Positions 61,351 through 64,000 of a DNA stretch of 64,000 nt are shown piece after piece. The notes under the pieces were generated by a model that saw only the letters and a program-made list of their open reading frames with translations, was not told the DNA's origin and searched no databases. Each line of letters starts with the position of its first letter. Position 1 is the stretch's first letter. The position numbers were made by a program, and so were the translations under genes. The DNA comes from Pomacea canaliculata (taxonomy: Eukaryota; Mollusca; Gastropoda; Architaenioglossa; Ampullariidae): assembly GCF_003073045.1 (NCBI RefSeq), contig NC_037593.1:18528725-18592724 (forward strand), given 5' to 3'.

Positions 61351-61440
61351 GCCTACCGCGCAACGGTTAGTGCCTCTCCCGAATACTGTGAGGATTGGCT
61401 GCCCACGGTTCAGATCTTGTCTTGGACACGATGAGAGAAA
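61351..61440 (+). mobile_element. tRNA-derived SINE head, copy 3
   Basis: ACCGCGCAACGGTTAGTGCC (A box) and GGTTCAGATCTTGTCTTGG (B box), followed by GATGAGAGAAAG and a T-rich tail. It keeps the better A box of the two array copies. Confidence 0.7.
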
Positions 61441-62129
61441 GATGATAGATTGCATCGTGCATTTGTCGGAATGGTTTTTTTTAATTTAATGCTTAAAATA
61501 TAATGTTAGAATGATGTAAGTTTTTCTTGTATTTTTTTTTATTTGATAAATGAATCAGCAAAGTTTAAAACAAGTTATTGCCCCTGGAAACATCCCTCCA
61601 CCCACCAACTTATCAATAGCATCAATGTGAGCAAACAGCCAAAGGCTCACATCAGCTCTGAGAACCCTTTTATCTTTTTTGATATATCCTATGGCAACTA
61701 TGCATTTGAGAGTTTTTGTGTTAATTTTTCGTAAAGACATTCCGTGTAAAAAACTTCAACTACACCTGACTCTACCTGTGAGCAGACGAAGGAACCGTTA
61801 TTATCGCAGTGTCAGTCTCATCTTTCGTACATCGTGCGATACTTTGCATGCATCAGTGGCTAACGGGCACAGCCCCCTCCACCTGACTGTTTCTGCCAAA
61901 TGGTTGCAGACAGACTGGTCCTAGCATCATATGTGTGTGCACTGATATTTTATAAACATATCTAAAACATTTTTTATAAACATCTAAGATCGCTGAGTGC
62001 GTTAGCCATACAGCAAGATGGTCATTTTGTCATTTTCTCTCTCGCGGTCCCTCTACATTTCTCACCTGAAGTGTCTCAATGTCAAGCATTGTGCCAGGGT
62101 AATCTTACCCAAGATATTCTCCTTCCCCC

Positions 62130-62430
62130 TCTGTACTGTTTTTTTAACTTTGAGGCCAAGGCTGCCACCCTTCCTTGCCCCAGTGGCCTAGGAAACAAGT
62201 CAACCGTTCAAATTCCCACAAAGAGAAGGCGCTGGGTCTCTGACTGGCACCCCAGTGGCCCGCCAAAGTCGGTCGGCTTCCTTGTCAATGCCTCATTGTT
62301 ATTGTTTACTTTAACATTGTGGTCTCGTGGTCTCAGTCTTTCCTTTTTAAGTAGTGAGTGACCCTTCAATCAATCAATCATTCATTCATTCAATCAGTCA
62401 ATCAATCAATCAATCAATCAACAGAGACTC
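62130..62430. mobile_element. Possible SINE with (TCAA)n tail
   Basis: A B-box-like GTTCAAATTCC at 62,206-62,216 is preceded by CAGTGGCCTAGG (A-box-like) about 30 bp earlier. The block ends in a tetranucleotide array (CAAT/CATT)n at 62,368-62,423, the type of tail seen on some invertebrate SINEs and LINEs. Unit A lacks this block. Single copy here, so classification is tentative. Confidence 0.4.
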
Positions 62431-62539
62431 TATAGACGTTTCTCAGTCATTATCAGACACGATACCTTCCCAGTATTCTCCTGATGTCACTAACCTTACT
62501 TTCTGAAGTCGTTACAGTTACATCTACAGTCATCGCCCT

Positions 62540-63380
62540 TTACTCCCGGAATGCAGCGACTGCTCCCATTGTTCTTCCTTCTACATCTTTGTGACTATTT
62601 TGTGATTTTGTTCTACATCTTTGTTATTATTTTGTAATCTTGTTCTGCGCAATGAGTCCCGCTTTGGCTGAAATATTGAGCTTTATAAATTCCGACTTTT
62701 TTATTATTATTATTGTTGTTGTTGTTATTATTATTATAATAAATTTTTTTATTAGACACTGTATCACCTTCGTTGTTATTTAAAAGCCAGAAAAGTCCGT
62801 TGGACAGACGTACTCCTGTCGTCGCGATGAGCTGCCAAAGCAACAACAAATCTTCCTGTCTTTTCTCTGTGCTGTTTAGCCTTAAAAGCTTAGCAGCAAC
62901 ATTGTAAAATGTTTCCCAAACGTTTATACACGAACTTTAAATAAGAAATAGTCAGAAACAAAATAGAAACTCACTTTTCCTCCAATAATCTCGCCGAGCG
63001 AATCGCGTGCAGCAATGTGCCAGGGTTCGGGGTTGTGAGTGGAATACAGGTGATCACCCAGCGTTCACTGTGTCCTCACCCACGTGACCTGTGCGTGCAC
63101 CAGTCGTGTGTACAAACCAACGGAAGTGACCTGCGACGGTTATCATTGCTTCCACTCTTCTGCCGAGCAAAACCAGTGTGAATGCTGGGACGGCAGTCAC
63201 GCACCAAGACGTCTTTGTTGCACATCATCGCATGTGTAGTAGACTGCGGAGGCTCTTCATGTGCCCAGACAATCAACGGCGGACTTTGGATTAAATCCGA
63301 CAGGTTTAAACTTTAAAAGCTTCGACTGAAGTTGATTTAAAAAAATGCAAGAGGTCCAAAAAAAATTCATTCGACAAACT
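62540..63380 (-). pseudogene. Unit C copy of the unidentified upstream exon block
   Basis: Matches 45,380-46,560 of unit A. The exon-like block (about 63,170-62,975) reads GRRVEAMITVAGHF in one frame and LTTPNPGTLLHAIRSAR in another, so at least one frame change separates them and the signal-anchor end is missing. If the unit A exons are real, this copy is dead. Confidence 0.45.
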
Positions 63381-63384
63381 GGTA

Positions 63385-63930
63385 AGTAGATCTTCTGCAG
63401 ACCAAAATTAAAGTTTTCAATTTAATTTTTCCATTTCAAATGTACATTTTTTTTGATAGAGGGTTAATTACCAGTATTGCAATTTTATTTTATGGCTACA
63501 GCTGACTGATGATAATAACTTTTTAAAACATAACATATGCAAGCTTGACGCATATTAATCAATGTAAAACCTATTTCTTCCTCATCTAGCTGCAAGCAAA
63601 ATTGACTATTTACTTACTCGCAGGTGTTCCCATTGAAACTCCTCACACAGACCAGTGGTACAAATAAGAAACTCCAAATTTTCAATTTATTTTTTCTATG
63701 TGTATTATTGTTAATAAAATATAAACACATTTAAAATGTACATTTTTCTTTTTTTTTTTGATAGATGATTAAGTACCAGTAGTACATTTTTATTTTATAG
63801 CTACAGCGGACTGATGATAATAACTTTTTAAAAAATAACATTATGCAAGCTTGATACATATTAATCAATGTAAAACCTATTTCTTCCAAGTAAAATTTAC
63901 TATTTATTTACTCGCAGGTGTTCCTATTGA
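63385..63930. repeat. Local tandem duplication of about 0.27 kb at the right edge
   Basis: 63,400-63,630 (CAATTTAATTTTTCCAT to the CGCAGGTGTTCC exon edge) repeats at about 63,676-63,930. Unit A has the sequence once (46,612-46,900). Between the two copies lies a 31-bp scrap of galactosyltransferase exon 5 (63,648-63,678). Confidence 0.8.
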
Positions 63931-64000
63931 AACTACTCAAACGTTTGTCATCCTCGATTCTTTTTAAGTCGTTTCGAGCACACACATCAATGGTACCATC

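Overview
This is a eukaryotic (animal) nuclear window: genes are split into many short exons with GT-AG introns, intergenic DNA is AT-rich, and repeats are abundant. The protein sequences and repeat style (tRNA-derived SINEs, MITEs, the dispersed motif aagggagataac near 22.01 kb) fit a lophotrochozoan, most likely a mollusc. That assignment is inference, not proof.

Layout. (1) 1-9.36 kb, minus strand: 16 coding exons of mitochondrial NAD(P) transhydrogenase (NNT); the 3' end of the gene lies beyond the left edge. (2) 10.8-11.2 kb: a short head-to-head promoter region. (3) 11.23-18.17 kb, plus strand: a complete 11-exon mitochondrial NADP-dependent isocitrate dehydrogenase (IDH2, 451 aa). Two major mitochondrial NADPH sources are therefore divergently transcribed from one interval of about 0.4 kb. 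(4) 20.4-21.2 kb: a MITE and a SINE. (5) 22.1-38.2 kb: a nest of mobile elements. The outer pair of about 30-bp inverted termini (22.10 and 38.21 kb) encloses an integrase relic and a THAP-domain gene. Between these sits a hAT transposon (24,736-34,720) with long inverted repeats. A PIF/Harbinger transposon (26,443-33,099) lies inside the hAT transposase gene, with a 3-bp target duplication. The Harbinger element carries an intact-looking three-exon MADF/BESS gene and pieces of two different Harbinger nucleases. (6) 40-64 kb: a tandem gene array on the minus strand with three complete five-exon core-1 beta-1,3-galactosyltransferase (C1GALT1-like, GT31) genes of 340, 338 and 340 aa, plus one two-exon pseudogene. 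The flanks are shared between units and contain pentanucleotide arrays, a MITE family, minisatellites of varying copy number and an unidentified duplicated exon set.

How it works together. NNT uses the proton gradient and IDH2 uses isocitrate to make NADPH in the mitochondrial matrix, so a shared promoter could co-regulate them. The GT31 array would act in the Golgi, extending Tn antigen to core 1 O-glycans; its amplification suggests diversification of mucin-type glycosylation. The element nest gives a relative order of insertion: outer element, then hAT, then Harbinger, then an exon duplication inside Harbinger.
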